A stretch of DNA of 64,000 nt, from positions 80,654-144,653 of the forward strand of contig CAYGKA010000003.1 in assembly GCA_964350445.1 (NCBI GenBank). Reading direction: 5' to 3'. Each line of letters starts with the position of its first letter. Position 1 is the first letter of the stretch. Source of the DNA: Hwanghaeella sp964350445 (GTDB taxonomy: Bacteria > Pseudomonadota > Alphaproteobacteria > UBA8366 > Aestuariispiraceae). A program made the translations under genes and the position numbers. Below are positions 17,739 through 26,571 of the stretch, one piece after another. The notes beneath the pieces were generated by a model, which saw only the letters and a list, made by a program, of their open reading frames with translations, searched no databases and was not told the origin of the DNA.

Positions 17739-18305
17739 TTAGCCCGAAGCCTTCTCCACTTCCATCATGCCGCCTTGGACGGCGTTTCCATTCGCGCCTT
17801 CGCCTTCGAACGAGTCGTCTTCGGACTCGGACCGCGCGGCGGCAATCAATTCATCGGTCAGGATGAGTTTGGCGTTCCGGATCCCCGCGAAGGGCAGATC
17901 GACGGCGTCGCCTTCATGTTCAAGCCGGACGGTTTCCCCGTCCACGCCGAGCAACCGGCCGCTGAACCGCTTCCTGCCGCCCACCATATGGTGCATTTCA
18001 ACTTTCGCGTCGAAACCGGCGAAACGCTCGAAATGGGGCAGTTTGGTCAACGGTCTGTCGATTCCCGGGGAACTGACCTCCAATACATAGGCATCGGTGA
18101 TCGGATCGTCCACATCCAGAATGGCGGAAACCGCATGACTGATATCGGCGCAATCCTCGACGCCCATCGGGGCGCCGTCCGAGCGGTCCGCCATGATTTG
18201 CAGCGTCTTGCGCTGAGAGCCGGACACGCGGACGCGGACGAGCTCATAGCCCATATCCGCCAGCGCCGGTTCGATCAGCGTTTCGATTTTCTGCACGACG
18301 TCCAT
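17739..18305 (-). CDS. rimP: Ribosome maturation factor RimP
   Basis: This 188-residue protein is needed for 30S maturation. The N-terminal alpha-beta domain contains YELVRVRVSGSQRKTLQIM and the core motif VSSPGIDRPLTKLPHFERFAG, which is diagnostic. The C-terminal SH3-like barrel has FSGRLLGVDGETVRL. The first gene of the nusA-infB operon in many bacteria, it follows a terminator-like hairpin about 73 nt upstream. Confidence 0.96.
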   Translation of the reverse strand: MDVVQKIETLIEPALADMGYELVRVRVSGSQRKTLQIMADRSDGAPMGVEDCADISHAVSAILDVDDPITDAYVLEVSSPGIDRPLTKLPHFERFAGFDAKVEMHHMVGGRKRFSGRLLGVDGETVRLEHEGDAVDLPFAGIRNAKLILTDELIAAARSESEDDSFEGEGANGNAVQGGMMEVEKASG

Positions 18306-18645
18306 TCAGGTTCCCAAAGACTATTCCGGGCGGAAGCGGGGTCATTCGCGGTAAACGGACCGCCGGCCTCCAAACATTAAAAAAGGCGGGCCGGGGGGCC
18401 CACCTCCCAACAATCGGTATCGCTGTATCGGAAGACCATCCGACATACGATCCGATATATGATCGGTATGGCCGGTGTGATACGCGAAGCGGAAAGAAAA
18501 AACAAGCCGTGGCGCGGTCTTTACTGGAACAGGTCCAGCCTGGACTTGAACATGCTTGGACGGGACTTGAACGGGCCGGCGCCGCAACGGTTCGGTTCGG
18601 TTTGGATCGGGTGGGTTCCGACCGCGCTGGGTGGATCGGTTCGGA
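18306..18645. other. 340-bp trmB-rimP intergenic region with short direct repeats
   Basis: I see no gene here. Besides the terminator at 18377-18404, it holds low-complexity repeats: GGACTTGAAC twice near 18541-18575, and a run of GGTTCGGTTCGG, GGATCGG and TTCGGATCA variants at about 18590-18662. An AT-rich block near 18440-18465 (CGATATATGATC) could serve as promoter DNA for the rimP operon, but I cannot place boxes with confidence. Confidence 0.5.
18377..18404 (-). terminator. Terminator or attenuator between trmB and rimP
   Basis: On the minus strand GGTGGGCC pairs with GGCCCGCC (one G-T pair) around CCCC, followed by TTTTTTAA. It lies about 240 nt after the trmB stop but only about 70 nt before the rimP start, so it may be the trmB terminator or a leader attenuator of the rimP operon. 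Confidence 0.75.
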
Positions 18646-19350
18646 TCAATTCGGATCAGGCCGGCGCAGGAAGCGCAGGTAGTGCGGCCGGCCGGCAAGC
18701 GACTTGCGTTCATAGCGCGTCGGCTGCCAGTCGTCGGGCCGGTTCAGCCAATCCGTGGACCGCTCGGCCAGCCAGTCGAAGTCCCGGCACTGCGTCATAT
18801 GGGCCAAAATCCAGTCCAGATAACCCGGATGGTCGGTGGCGATGCGCAACTCGCCGCCCGGGCGCAGGACCCGCGCCAGTTCGGGAAGGTTTTCCGGCCC
18901 GACGAACCGCCGCGCCCAATGACGCCGCTTCGGCCAGGGGTCCGGGAACAGAACGAAAACCCGGTCGAGCGCGCCGGGTTGCAGGGCCGCCATCAGCAGA
19001 CGGGCGTCGTCGGCCAGAAGGCGGATATTGGTCAAGCCGCCCTCCTCGACCGCGGAAAGCAGCTTCGCGACGCCGTTGATGAAGGGTTCGCAGCCCAGGA
19101 AACCGATTTCCGGGTTGCGCTCCGCCAGGGCGGCAAGATGCTCGCCGCCGCCGAACCCGACTTCCAGCCAAACCTTTTCCACCGGCGTGTCGAACACCGT
19201 CGCGGGGTCCAGGTTCGGCCGGTCGGTCGGCACGGTTATCGACGGCAGCAGGGTTTCGACCAGGGTCAGCCGGCCGGCCCGCAACGGCCGTCCTTTGCGG
19301 CGCCCGTAAAATTTCGGGGCGCCGTCAGGAGCGTTTTTCGATTCTGTCAT
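18646..19350 (-). CDS. trmB: tRNA (guanine(46)-N7)-methyltransferase
   Basis: This 234-residue SAM-dependent enzyme methylates G46 in the tRNA variable loop. The SAM site LEVGFGGGEHLAALAERNP is near 62-80, and the family signature VFVLFPDPWPKRRHWARRFV follows in the middle. The C-terminal end contains TRYERKSLAGRPHYLRF. Start MTESKNAPDG is taken at the first ATG. It is 54 nt after metK and the two are probably cotranscribed. Confidence 0.96.
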   Translation of the reverse strand: MTESKNAPDGAPKFYGRRKGRPLRAGRLTLVETLLPSITVPTDRPNLDPATVFDTPVEKVWLEVGFGGGEHLAALAERNPEIGFLGCEPFINGVAKLLSAVEEGGLTNIRLLADDARLLMAALQPGALDRVFVLFPDPWPKRRHWARRFVGPENLPELARVLRPGGELRIATDHPGYLDWILAHMTQCRDFDWLAERSTDWLNRPDDWQPTRYERKSLAGRPHYLRFLRRPDPN

Positions 19351-19404
19351 GGCTTTGGCGAGGCCCTCCGCGCTTCCCTTGCGGGAGAGCGCGGCGCAGG
19401 ACGG

Positions 19405-20589
19405 TCAGGTCAGGGCGGCTTTCAGATCGTCGGCGAGATCCGTGCGTTCCCAGCTGAAATGGCCTTCCGGCGTCGGCTCGCGGCCGAAATGGCCATAGGC
19501 CGAGCTCGGCGCATAGATGCCGCGGGCAAGGTCCAGCTTCTCGCGGATGCCGCGGGGGCTGAGGTCCATCACCTCGTTGATCGCGCCGACCAGGCGGCTT
19601 TCCTCGACCGTGCCGGTGCCGCCCAGATTGACGTAGAGCGACAGCGGTTTGGAAACGCCGATCGCATAGGCGACCTGGATGACGCAGCGTTCCGCCAGTC
19701 CCGCGGCGACCACGTTCTTGGCGACATAGCGCGCGGCATAGGCGGCCGACCGGTCGACCTTCGTCGGATCCTTGCCGGAGAACGCACCGCCGCCATGGGG
19801 CGCGGCGCCGCCATAGGTATCGACGATGATCTTGCGCCCGGTCAGGCCGGCGTCGCCGTCGGGACCGCCGATCACGAACCGGCCCGTCGGGTTGACGTAG
19901 AATTCGTCTTCCGGCGGCATCCAGCCGGCGGGCAGGACCTTTTCCACATGGGCGCGGACAAGCTCGCGGATATCTTCCTGTTCCATGTGTTCGGCGTGTT
20001 GGGTCGACACCACGACCGAGGTCGCGCGGACCGGCACGCCGTCCTCGTACATCAAGGTCACCTGACTTTTCGAATCCGGGCCCAAGCCGCTGTTGCGGTC
20101 GGCATGGCGGGTGGCGGCCAGGTCCTGAAGAATTTTATGGCTGAAATGGATCGGGGCGGGCATCAGGACGTCGGTTTCGCGGCAGGCGAAGCCGAACATC
20201 AGGCCCTGGTCGCCGGCGCCCTCATCCTTGTTCCCGGCGGCGTCGACGCCTTGGGCGATATCCGCGGACTGGGCGTGGAGGTAGATTTGAACCTCGGCCG
20301 TCTCGTGGTGGAAGCCTTCCTGCTCGTAACCGATATCCTTCACCGCCGCGCGGGCCAGCTTTTCGATCTGCGCCTTGTCGACGCCGTCGCCGTCCATCAG
20401 ATGCGAGGGGCCGCGGACTTCGCCGGCCAGAATGATACGGTTTGTCGTGGTCAGCGTTTCGCAGGCGACGCGCGCACCCGGATCGGCGTTCAAGAAAAGA
20501 TCGACCACCTCGTCGGAAATTCGATCGCAGACCTTGTCTGGATGTCCTTCGGAAACCGATTCACTGGTGAAGAGAAAATTGGTGGCCAT
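19405..20589 (-). CDS. metK: S-adenosylmethionine synthase
   Basis: This 394-residue enzyme makes SAM from methionine and ATP. Seen are the N-terminal FTSESVSEGHPDKVCDRISD with the catalytic His in GHPDK, GDQGLMFGFAC, and the P-loop-like GGGAFSGKDPTKVDRSAAY in the C-terminal third. The alphaproteobacterial form has about 390 residues. The ATG at 20589 starts MATNFLFTSES; an in-frame upstream extension is not conserved. A candidate promoter gives about an 80-nt leader. Together with ahcY it serves the methyl cycle. Confidence 0.98.
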   Translation of the reverse strand: MATNFLFTSESVSEGHPDKVCDRISDEVVDLFLNADPGARVACETLTTTNRIILAGEVRGPSHLMDGDGVDKAQIEKLARAAVKDIGYEQEGFHHETAEVQIYLHAQSADIAQGVDAAGNKDEGAGDQGLMFGFACRETDVLMPAPIHFSHKILQDLAATRHADRNSGLGPDSKSQVTLMYEDGVPVRATSVVVSTQHAEHMEQEDIRELVRAHVEKVLPAGWMPPEDEFYVNPTGRFVIGGPDGDAGLTGRKIIVDTYGGAAPHGGGAFSGKDPTKVDRSAAYAARYVAKNVVAAGLAERCVIQVAYAIGVSKPLSLYVNLGGTGTVEESRLVGAINEVMDLSPRGIREKLDLARGIYAPSSAYGHFGREPTPEGHFSWERTDLADDLKAALT

Positions 20590-20673
20590 GGCAACGCTTT
20601 TCCTATTTTCGGACAGTTCTACATGGGGCGTGACGACACGTCCGGCGGTCGGGAGACACACCGGAGCCCGGCG

Positions 20674-20701
20674 ATATTGCAGGATGAACTTGCCGCGTCA
20701 A
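20674..20701 (-). promoter_or_regulatory. Candidate sigma70 promoter of metK
   Basis: On the minus strand, TTGACG (20696-20701) and CAATAT (20674-20679) are separated by 16 nt. Transcription would begin near 20667, leaving about 78 nt of GC-rich leader with CGGAC/GTCCG pairing before the metK ATG. Confidence 0.5.
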
Positions 20702-20753
20702 GGTCGCGGTTGCCGCAACAAGTCCATAGCCGGTCATTTCGTTTGCGTTTCGG

Positions 20754-22394
20754 TCAAGGCGCCTGGGTCTTGCCGGCATCCCGATGAAGCCAAACCGCCA
20801 TGCCGGCCAGCCAGATCAGCAGCACCAGAAAAATGGCGTCGCCCGCCTTGGCGTAAAGGGTCGGCGGCAGGGCGCGGGGCAGGCGGATGTCCAGCACGCC
20901 GGGTTCCACCAGCGGGATGCGGCCGAGTTCCCGTCCAAACGCGTCGAAGGCGGCGGTTATCCCGGTATTGGTGACCCGGACCAGCGGCAGGCCTTCTTCC
21001 ACCGCGCGCAGCCGCGCCATGGTCAGATGCTGGTGCGGGCCTGCCGTCTTGCCGTACCAGGCGTCGTTGGTCAGGTTCAGCAGCCAGGCCGGCCGCCCGT
21101 CGGTGCCGGAAACCACGGCGCCCGGAAATATCGCCTCGTAACAGACCAGCGGGCTGAACGGCGGCAGGCCCGGCAGGCTGACGGTTCGGGGGCCGGGACC
21201 GGGAGAATAGTCGACCGACCCGGCGGTGATCTTGTCTATGCCGATCACGGACCGGAAGGGAACGTATTCGCCGAAGGGAACGAGATGGGCCTTGTCGTAA
21301 GTCGCCGCGACGGCCCCCCGTTCATCCAGGGCAACGACGGAGTTGTGGAGCGAGAAGGGCGTGTCCACCCGGCGCGGCGCGCCGGTGATCAGGTGGCCGC
21401 CCTGTGGGATGATGCGGGTGGCCGCCGCGCGGGCGGGACCGTCGTCTTCCAGGAAAAAGGCGGCTGCCGTTTCCGGCCAGATCACATGCGTCACCCAGTC
21501 CGGCCGGTCCGTCTTGCTCAATTCCAGATGGCGCATGAAATTCGGCCCGCGCAGGTCGCGCTGCCATTTCTGCCGCTGCGGGATATTCGCCTGCACCAGG
21601 CGCAGACCGATGCCGGGCACGTCGGCGATGCCGATGCCGGGGGCGCTCGCCAGCCGAAAGGCGCCGCTGGCCGCGACGGCGGCGGGCAGGGCCAGGGCAA
21701 GCGCGACGGCCGCCTGACGCCGCCGCACGGACGGTTTGCGAGTGCCCGCTCCGGCGGCCATTGCCGGCAGGACGGCGCTCGCCACCGCCAGCGCGGACAA
21801 ACCATAGATGCCGATCCAGGCAGCGGCCTGGATCATCGCGTCCGTCCCCGCCCAGGCATGGCCCAGCAGATTCCAGGGAAAACCCGTCAGGACATGGCCG
21901 CGCAGCCATTCGAACAAAATCCAGGATGCCGCGAAAGCCATCGCGCGGGCCGGGCCGGGGGCGGCGAGGCGGGACGTCAGTCCGGCCAGCCCGGTGAAAA
22001 TCGCCAGGCCGGCGGGCAGGCCCAGGGCGGCGAAAGGCACCATCCACCAAAGCCGGTCCGAGAAGACCAGCAGCGCGTTGCTGATCCAATACAGGCTGGC
22101 CGCGTAGAGCCCGAAACCGAAACACCAGCCGATCAGAAAGGCCTGACGTTTGCGCTTGGCGCCGTCCAGCATCCAGACCAGCAGGGGCAGGGTGACCCAG
22201 AGAACGGGGAAGGCGAAGGCCGGCGGCAGCGCAAGGCTGGACAGAATGCCGAGCAGGACGGCCGTGCCGTATCGACGCCAGCCGCGCAGCGACCCCGCCC
22301 GCCGGCATGCGCCGTCCAACCGTTCCCAGACCGCGCCGGGCCCTTCGGTGGAAAAACCGGCCGACAAGGCGGTTTGCACGCCCTCTACGGACAC
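20754..22394 (-). CDS. lnt: Apolipoprotein N-acyltransferase
   Basis: This 546-residue inner-membrane enzyme adds the third acyl chain to lipoproteins. About eight hydrophobic segments occupy 45-250, followed by a periplasmic nitrilase-like domain. The catalytic triad is visible: Glu308 in WPETAAAFF, Lys368 in DKAHLVPFGEY, and Cys418 in LVCYEAIFPG. A final TM helix is near 515-535. It begins 4 nt after the corC stop, at the 3' end of the phoH-ybeY-corC-lnt cluster, a conserved order. The BON lipoprotein in this window would be a client. Confidence 0.97.
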   Translation of the reverse strand: MSVEGVQTALSAGFSTEGPGAVWERLDGACRRAGSLRGWRRYGTAVLLGILSSLALPPAFAFPVLWVTLPLLVWMLDGAKRKRQAFLIGWCFGFGLYAASLYWISNALLVFSDRLWWMVPFAALGLPAGLAIFTGLAGLTSRLAAPGPARAMAFAASWILFEWLRGHVLTGFPWNLLGHAWAGTDAMIQAAAWIGIYGLSALAVASAVLPAMAAGAGTRKPSVRRRQAAVALALALPAAVAASGAFRLASAPGIGIADVPGIGLRLVQANIPQRQKWQRDLRGPNFMRHLELSKTDRPDWVTHVIWPETAAAFFLEDDGPARAAATRIIPQGGHLITGAPRRVDTPFSLHNSVVALDERGAVAATYDKAHLVPFGEYVPFRSVIGIDKITAGSVDYSPGPGPRTVSLPGLPPFSPLVCYEAIFPGAVVSGTDGRPAWLLNLTNDAWYGKTAGPHQHLTMARLRAVEEGLPLVRVTNTGITAAFDAFGRELGRIPLVEPGVLDIRLPRALPPTLYAKAGDAIFLVLLIWLAGMAVWLHRDAGKTQAP

Positions 22395-22398
22395 GGGA

Positions 22399-23313
22399 TC
22401 AGCCCCATGCCTGTTTCTGTTCGGGCAAATTCCGCAGCTTCAACCGTTTGATGCGCCGGGGATCGGCGTCCAGGACCTCGAACTCGACGCCGCTGGCCTC
22501 GTGGTGGATCAACTCGCCCCGGCTCGGGACGCGCCCGGCGAGGGTGAAGACCAATCCGCCCAACGTGTCGATGTCCTCGTCGCGTTCCTCTTCGTCCAGG
22601 ATAGGCCCAAAGGCCTCTTCCAAGGTCTCGATCGGCGTGCGCGCATCGGCCAGCACGGTGCCGTCGTCGGCGGCTTCCATCTGCGGGCCCGCGACGATGT
22701 CGTGTTCGTCCTCGATCTCGCCGACGATTTCTTCGACAAGGTCCTCAATCGTCACCAGCCCGTCGATGCCGCCGAATTCGTCGACGACCAGCGCCATGTG
22801 CCGGCGCTGCAGGCGCATCTGCAGCAACAGGTCCAGCACGCGCATCGACGGCGCGACGATCAGGGTCTGGCGCATGATGTCGCGCAGGGAAAACGTCTCC
22901 CGCTCCCGCCCCTCGGCAGTTTTCGCGAGCATGCCCAGGATGTCCTTGATGTGGACCATGCCCAGAATGTCGTCCATCGCCTCGCGGTAGACAGGATAGC
23001 GGGAATGCGGGTGGGTCACGACCTGCTGGACCAGATCCTCCAGCGGGGTGGTGACTTCGAAACCAATGATATCCGCGCGCGGCACCATGACGTCATAGGC
23101 CGTCATCTCGCCGAATTTCAGGATATTGGCGATCAGGGCGCGTTCATCCGAGGCGATCGGGGTTTCGCGGTCCTCGCTCTCCTCGATCAATTCCTCGAAA
23201 GCGTCACGCAAATGGGATTCGCCGCCGCGCCCAAGAAGGCTGCGCAGCAATCCGAACAGGCCGCTGCGTTTGGCAGAGTCGCCGTTTTCCGATGTTTGAA
23301 CGTCGTCAGCCAT
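22399..23313 (-). CDS. corC: CorC/HlyC family protein with paired CBS domains
   Basis: This 304-residue cytoplasmic protein contains a tandem CBS (Bateman) module around 65-195 (DVMVPRADIIGFEV and MVHIKDILGML, then LVVDEFGGIDGLVTIEDLVEEIVGEI) and a C-terminal transporter-associated CorC domain (about 215-300). CorC proteins are linked to magnesium/cobalt efflux; the older 'hemolysin' label is not supported. There is no membrane DUF21 domain, so this is the short form. It overlaps the ybeY stop by one base. Confidence 0.93.
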   Translation of the reverse strand: MADDVQTSENGDSAKRSGLFGLLRSLLGRGGESHLRDAFEELIEESEDRETPIASDERALIANILKFGEMTAYDVMVPRADIIGFEVTTPLEDLVQQVVTHPHSRYPVYREAMDDILGMVHIKDILGMLAKTAEGRERETFSLRDIMRQTLIVAPSMRVLDLLLQMRLQRRHMALVVDEFGGIDGLVTIEDLVEEIVGEIEDEHDIVAGPQMEAADDGTVLADARTPIETLEEAFGPILDEEERDEDIDTLGGLVFTLAGRVPSRGELIHHEASGVEFEVLDADPRRIKRLKLRNLPEQKQAWG

Positions 23314-23888
23314 TATGGGCGCTCCCGCATCGGGTGAATTGCGGCGCCGTTTTCAACAATCATATCTTCCGCTTCATCTTCCAGGGCATCGGACCCCGCA
23401 TAGGGATCGGCCACGCCGAGCCCCGCCAGGATACGTGTCTCCGTTGATTCCATTTCCTCGGCTTCCGCCTTTTCGATGTGGTCATAGCCGAGCAGGTGCA
23501 AAACCCCGTGCACCACAAGATGCCTTAGATGGTCATCCAGGGTCTTGCCGTCCAGGGCGGCTTCCCGCTCCAGCGTTTCGCGGGCAAGCGCGATGTCGCC
23601 CAGGAAATCGGGTTCGTCGGGGATTGCCGGCATATCGGACGGGAAAGACAGCACGTTGGTCGGGCTGTCCTTGCCGCGCCAGTCGCGGTTCAGGGTCCTG
23701 ACCGTCGCGTCGTCGGCCATCAGGATGCTCAACGCAAAGGCCGTTTGACGCGCAGATGGGGGTTCCTCGTCCTCATCGGCAAGATCCGCACCGGCAATGG
23801 CCGCTTCCGCCGCGGCATGCGCGGTCGCCTCGTCGTCGGCGGACCAGCCGTCGCCGCGGGTGAAATCGATTTCAAGCTTAGGGGTCAC
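23313..23888 (-). CDS. ybeY: Endoribonuclease YbeY
   Basis: This 191-residue metalloprotein is needed for 16S rRNA 3'-end maturation and ribosome quality control. The zinc triad HxxxHxxxxxH is seen as His127, His131 and His137 in VVHGVLHLLGYDH, preceded by NRDWRGKDSPTNVLSFP. The N-terminal region has an acidic insert (about 33-45, ADLADEDEEPP) somewhat longer than in E. coli. It lies between phoH and corC, its usual partners. Confidence 0.96.
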   Translation of the reverse strand: MTPKLEIDFTRGDGWSADDEATAHAAAEAAIAGADLADEDEEPPSARQTAFALSILMADDATVRTLNRDWRGKDSPTNVLSFPSDMPAIPDEPDFLGDIALARETLEREAALDGKTLDDHLRHLVVHGVLHLLGYDHIEKAEAEEMESTETRILAGLGVADPYAGSDALEDEAEDMIVENGAAIHPMRERP

Positions 23889-23919
23889 GCGTTGTTTCCG
23901 TGCTCTACCGCATCAGGCT

Positions 23920-24921
23920 CTATGTTTCGGAGGCGGGCATGGCCTTGTCCCGCGCGTCATACGCCTTAACGATGCGGGAGACCAGGGGGTGGCGGACGAC
24001 GTCCTGATCGCTGAAGCGGACGGTCGCGATGCCCTTGACGCCTTCCAACGTGTCCAGCGCGTCGGCCAAGCCCGATCTTTGGCCGCGCGGCAGGTCGATT
24101 TGGCTCAAATCGCCGGTGATCACCATCTGGCTGCCCTCGCCCAGGCGGGTCAGGAACATCTTCATTTGAACCGGCGTGGTGTTCTGCGCTTCGTCGAGCA
24201 GGACGAAGGCGTTTTTCAGCGTCCGTCCGCGCATGAAGGCCAGCGGGGCCACTTCGATCTCGCCGCTTTCCAGTTTGCGGGTGACCTGGTCGGAGGGCAG
24301 GTTTTCGTAAAGCGCGTCGTAGATCGGCCGCATATAGGGGTCGACCTTCTCCTTCATGTCGCCGGGCAGGAAGCCCAGCCGTTCGCCCGCCTCGACCGCC
24401 GGTCGTGACAGGATGATGCGCTCGATCTGTCCGCTGACCAGTTGGGCAACAGCGGCACAGACGGCCAAATAGGTCTTCCCGGTACCGGCCGGGCCGACAC
24501 CGAAGACCAATTCGTCCCGCAGCATGGCTTCCATATAGTTCGCCTGCAGCGGGGACCGCGCCTTGATCTGCCGGCGCTTGGTGCGCAGCACCGGTTCGCT
24601 TTCCCCGAACAGGTCGGTGGGGCTTCCGGCCATCCGCACCGCGGCGTCCACGTCGCCCGGCTCCAACTCGTCGCCGGCCTTCAGGCGCTGGTAAAGGCGC
24701 ATCAAGGCAATCCGGGCCAAGTCGATGGCGTCTTGCGGACCCTCGATGGTGACCTGATTGCCGCGGTTGATGAGTTGCACGCCCAGGGATTGTTCTATCC
24801 GGACCAGGTGTTTGTCGTGTTCCCCGAACAACAGGGGAAGAAGGCGATTGTCGTCGAACTGAATCAAAGTGGGCACCATGGCTTGGCGGGAACCTTTGGG
24901 AAGCGACGAAATCTGATTCAA
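23920..24921 (-). CDS. PhoH-like (YbeZ) ATPase
   Basis: This 333-residue cytoplasmic protein has a PhoH ATPase domain with Walker A GPAGTGKT (143-150) and Walker B FVLLDEAQNTTPVQMKMFLTR. The DLSQIDLP segment follows. YbeZ is a YbeY partner in rRNA processing and a predicted RNA helicase-like NTPase. Its ATG overlaps the miaB stop (ATGA), so it is translationally coupled. PhoH is phosphate-regulated in E. coli, but that is the paralogue and cannot be assumed here. Confidence 0.93.
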   Translation of the reverse strand: MNQISSLPKGSRQAMVPTLIQFDDNRLLPLLFGEHDKHLVRIEQSLGVQLINRGNQVTIEGPQDAIDLARIALMRLYQRLKAGDELEPGDVDAAVRMAGSPTDLFGESEPVLRTKRRQIKARSPLQANYMEAMLRDELVFGVGPAGTGKTYLAVCAAVAQLVSGQIERIILSRPAVEAGERLGFLPGDMKEKVDPYMRPIYDALYENLPSDQVTRKLESGEIEVAPLAFMRGRTLKNAFVLLDEAQNTTPVQMKMFLTRLGEGSQMVITGDLSQIDLPRGQRSGLADALDTLEGVKGIATVRFSDQDVVRHPLVSRIVKAYDARDKAMPASET

Positions 24922-26372
24922 GCGGAGATCCTTTCCTGGCCTCGGTCGGCGCTGTCGGGGGTTGGACTACCTGAATTTGAACGATCGGCGGTGGTGGAAC
25001 TGTCGGGGTCGGTCTGAAGGCCGTTAACCGGGACGGCGAACAGGCTGTGGCCGGTCAATCCGGTGATCGTGCAGTCGATGACGGTCCCGATCAGGGATGC
25101 GTGGCGGCTGTCGGGAATATCCAGATGCACGGGTTGCAGATACGGGGAACGGCCGACGAGCTGGTCCGCATGGCGGCCGGGCTTTTCGAGCAGGACCGGC
25201 AGGGTCCTGTTTACCATGGACGCATTGAAACCCTCTTGCTGACTATCCAGCAACTGCTGCAGGGCGCTCAATCGTTCAGACTTCACTGCGTCGTCTACTT
25301 GCTCTTTCATGGATGCAGCGGGTGTTCCCGGACGTTCAGAATACTTGAAGAAAAACGCCCCTGCATAGCCGATATCGGTGACAAGTTTAAGAGTATCCGC
25401 GAAATCCTGATCTGATTCGCCGGGATATCCGACAATAAAATCGGATGTCAGGGCTAAATCGGGCCGCGCGGCCCGCAACCGGTCGACGATATGGCGGTAT
25501 TCCGCCGCGGTGTGCTTGCGGTTCATCGCTTCCAGGATACGGTCGGACCCGCTTTGAACCGGCAGATGCAGATAGGGCATCAGCTTTTCGACCTCGCCAT
25601 GGGCGGCGATCAGGTCGTCGTCAACGTCGCGGGGATGGCTCGTCGTGTAGCGAATCCGCGCCAGCCCGTCGATGTCGGCCAGCGCGCGGCAGAGCCGGCC
25701 CAGCCCCCATTCGCGCCCGTCCGGCCCGTCGCCGTGATAGGCGTTGACGTTCTGACCCAGAAGCGTGATTTCGCGGACCCCGTCGGCGACAAGGCGCCTG
25801 GCTTCCTGCAGGACCGTCGCCGCCGGGCGCGAATATTCGGCGCCGCGGGTATAGGGAACGACACAGAAGGTGCAGAATTTGTCACAGCCTTCCTGGATGG
25901 TCAGGAAAGCGGTGACGTCGCCCTTACGCACGCGTTCCTCGGGCAAATGATCGAATTTGTCCTCGGCCGGGAAATCCGTATCGAGAATCTTTTCACCGAC
26001 CGACCGTTTCGCTTTCGCAATCATTTCCGGCAGGCGGTGATAGGTCTGTGGGCCGAACACCATGTCGACCTGCGGCGCGCGGGCCATGATCTCGTCGCCC
26101 TCGGCCTGGGCCACGCAACCGGCGACGGCGATGATCATGCGGCCGCCGCCCTCGGCCATGCGCTGCTGATGCGGCTTCAGCCGCCCCAGGTCGGAATAGA
26201 CCTTCTCGGCGGCTTTTTCGCGGATATGGCAGGTGTTCAGGATGACGAGGTCGGCATTGTCCGGACTGTCGGACAGGCCGTATCCGAGCGGCGCCAGCAC
26301 ATCGGCCATGCGCTCGGAATCGTAGACGTTCATCTGGCAGCCATAGGTCTTGATATACAGCTTTTTGGTCAC
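24918..26372 (-). CDS. miaB: tRNA (N6-isopentenyl adenosine(37)-C2)-methylthiotransferase
   Basis: This 484-residue radical-SAM enzyme makes ms2i6A37 in tRNA. The N-terminal UPF0004 cysteines are about Cys12, Cys48 and Cys86. The radical-SAM cluster is Cys163-x3-Cys167-x2-Cys170 in EGCDKFCTFCVVPYTRG. A C-terminal TRAM domain lies near 380-445, followed by a Ser/Thr/Pro-rich tail of about 30 residues (DSSTTADRSNSGSPTPD), probably disordered. The GTG at 26372 begins VTKKLYIKTYGCQMN, the conserved start; the upstream open frame is not conserved. Confidence 0.95.
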   Translation of the reverse strand: MTKKLYIKTYGCQMNVYDSERMADVLAPLGYGLSDSPDNADLVILNTCHIREKAAEKVYSDLGRLKPHQQRMAEGGGRMIIAVAGCVAQAEGDEIMARAPQVDMVFGPQTYHRLPEMIAKAKRSVGEKILDTDFPAEDKFDHLPEERVRKGDVTAFLTIQEGCDKFCTFCVVPYTRGAEYSRPAATVLQEARRLVADGVREITLLGQNVNAYHGDGPDGREWGLGRLCRALADIDGLARIRYTTSHPRDVDDDLIAAHGEVEKLMPYLHLPVQSGSDRILEAMNRKHTAAEYRHIVDRLRAARPDLALTSDFIVGYPGESDQDFADTLKLVTDIGYAGAFFFKYSERPGTPAASMKEQVDDAVKSERLSALQQLLDSQQEGFNASMVNRTLPVLLEKPGRHADQLVGRSPYLQPVHLDIPDSRHASLIGTVIDCTITGLTGHSLFAVPVNGLQTDPDSSTTADRSNSGSPTPDSADRGQERISA

Positions 26373-26571
26373 ACTACCCGTCCCGGCCGGCGGTTTCACA
26401 TTCCGATAAAGAGTACCTTCATCGGAGGAGCGCAGGAAATAGCACCAAGAAAACCGCGCTATCAAGCGGACTCCGCCAAACGGGCGGTTCACGCAGCGCT
26501 GCGTAACAGCCTTTTGAGCGGCTCATTTTTGGAGCGGCCCTATATCGGCGACCCCTACCAAGCGGCGCGGC

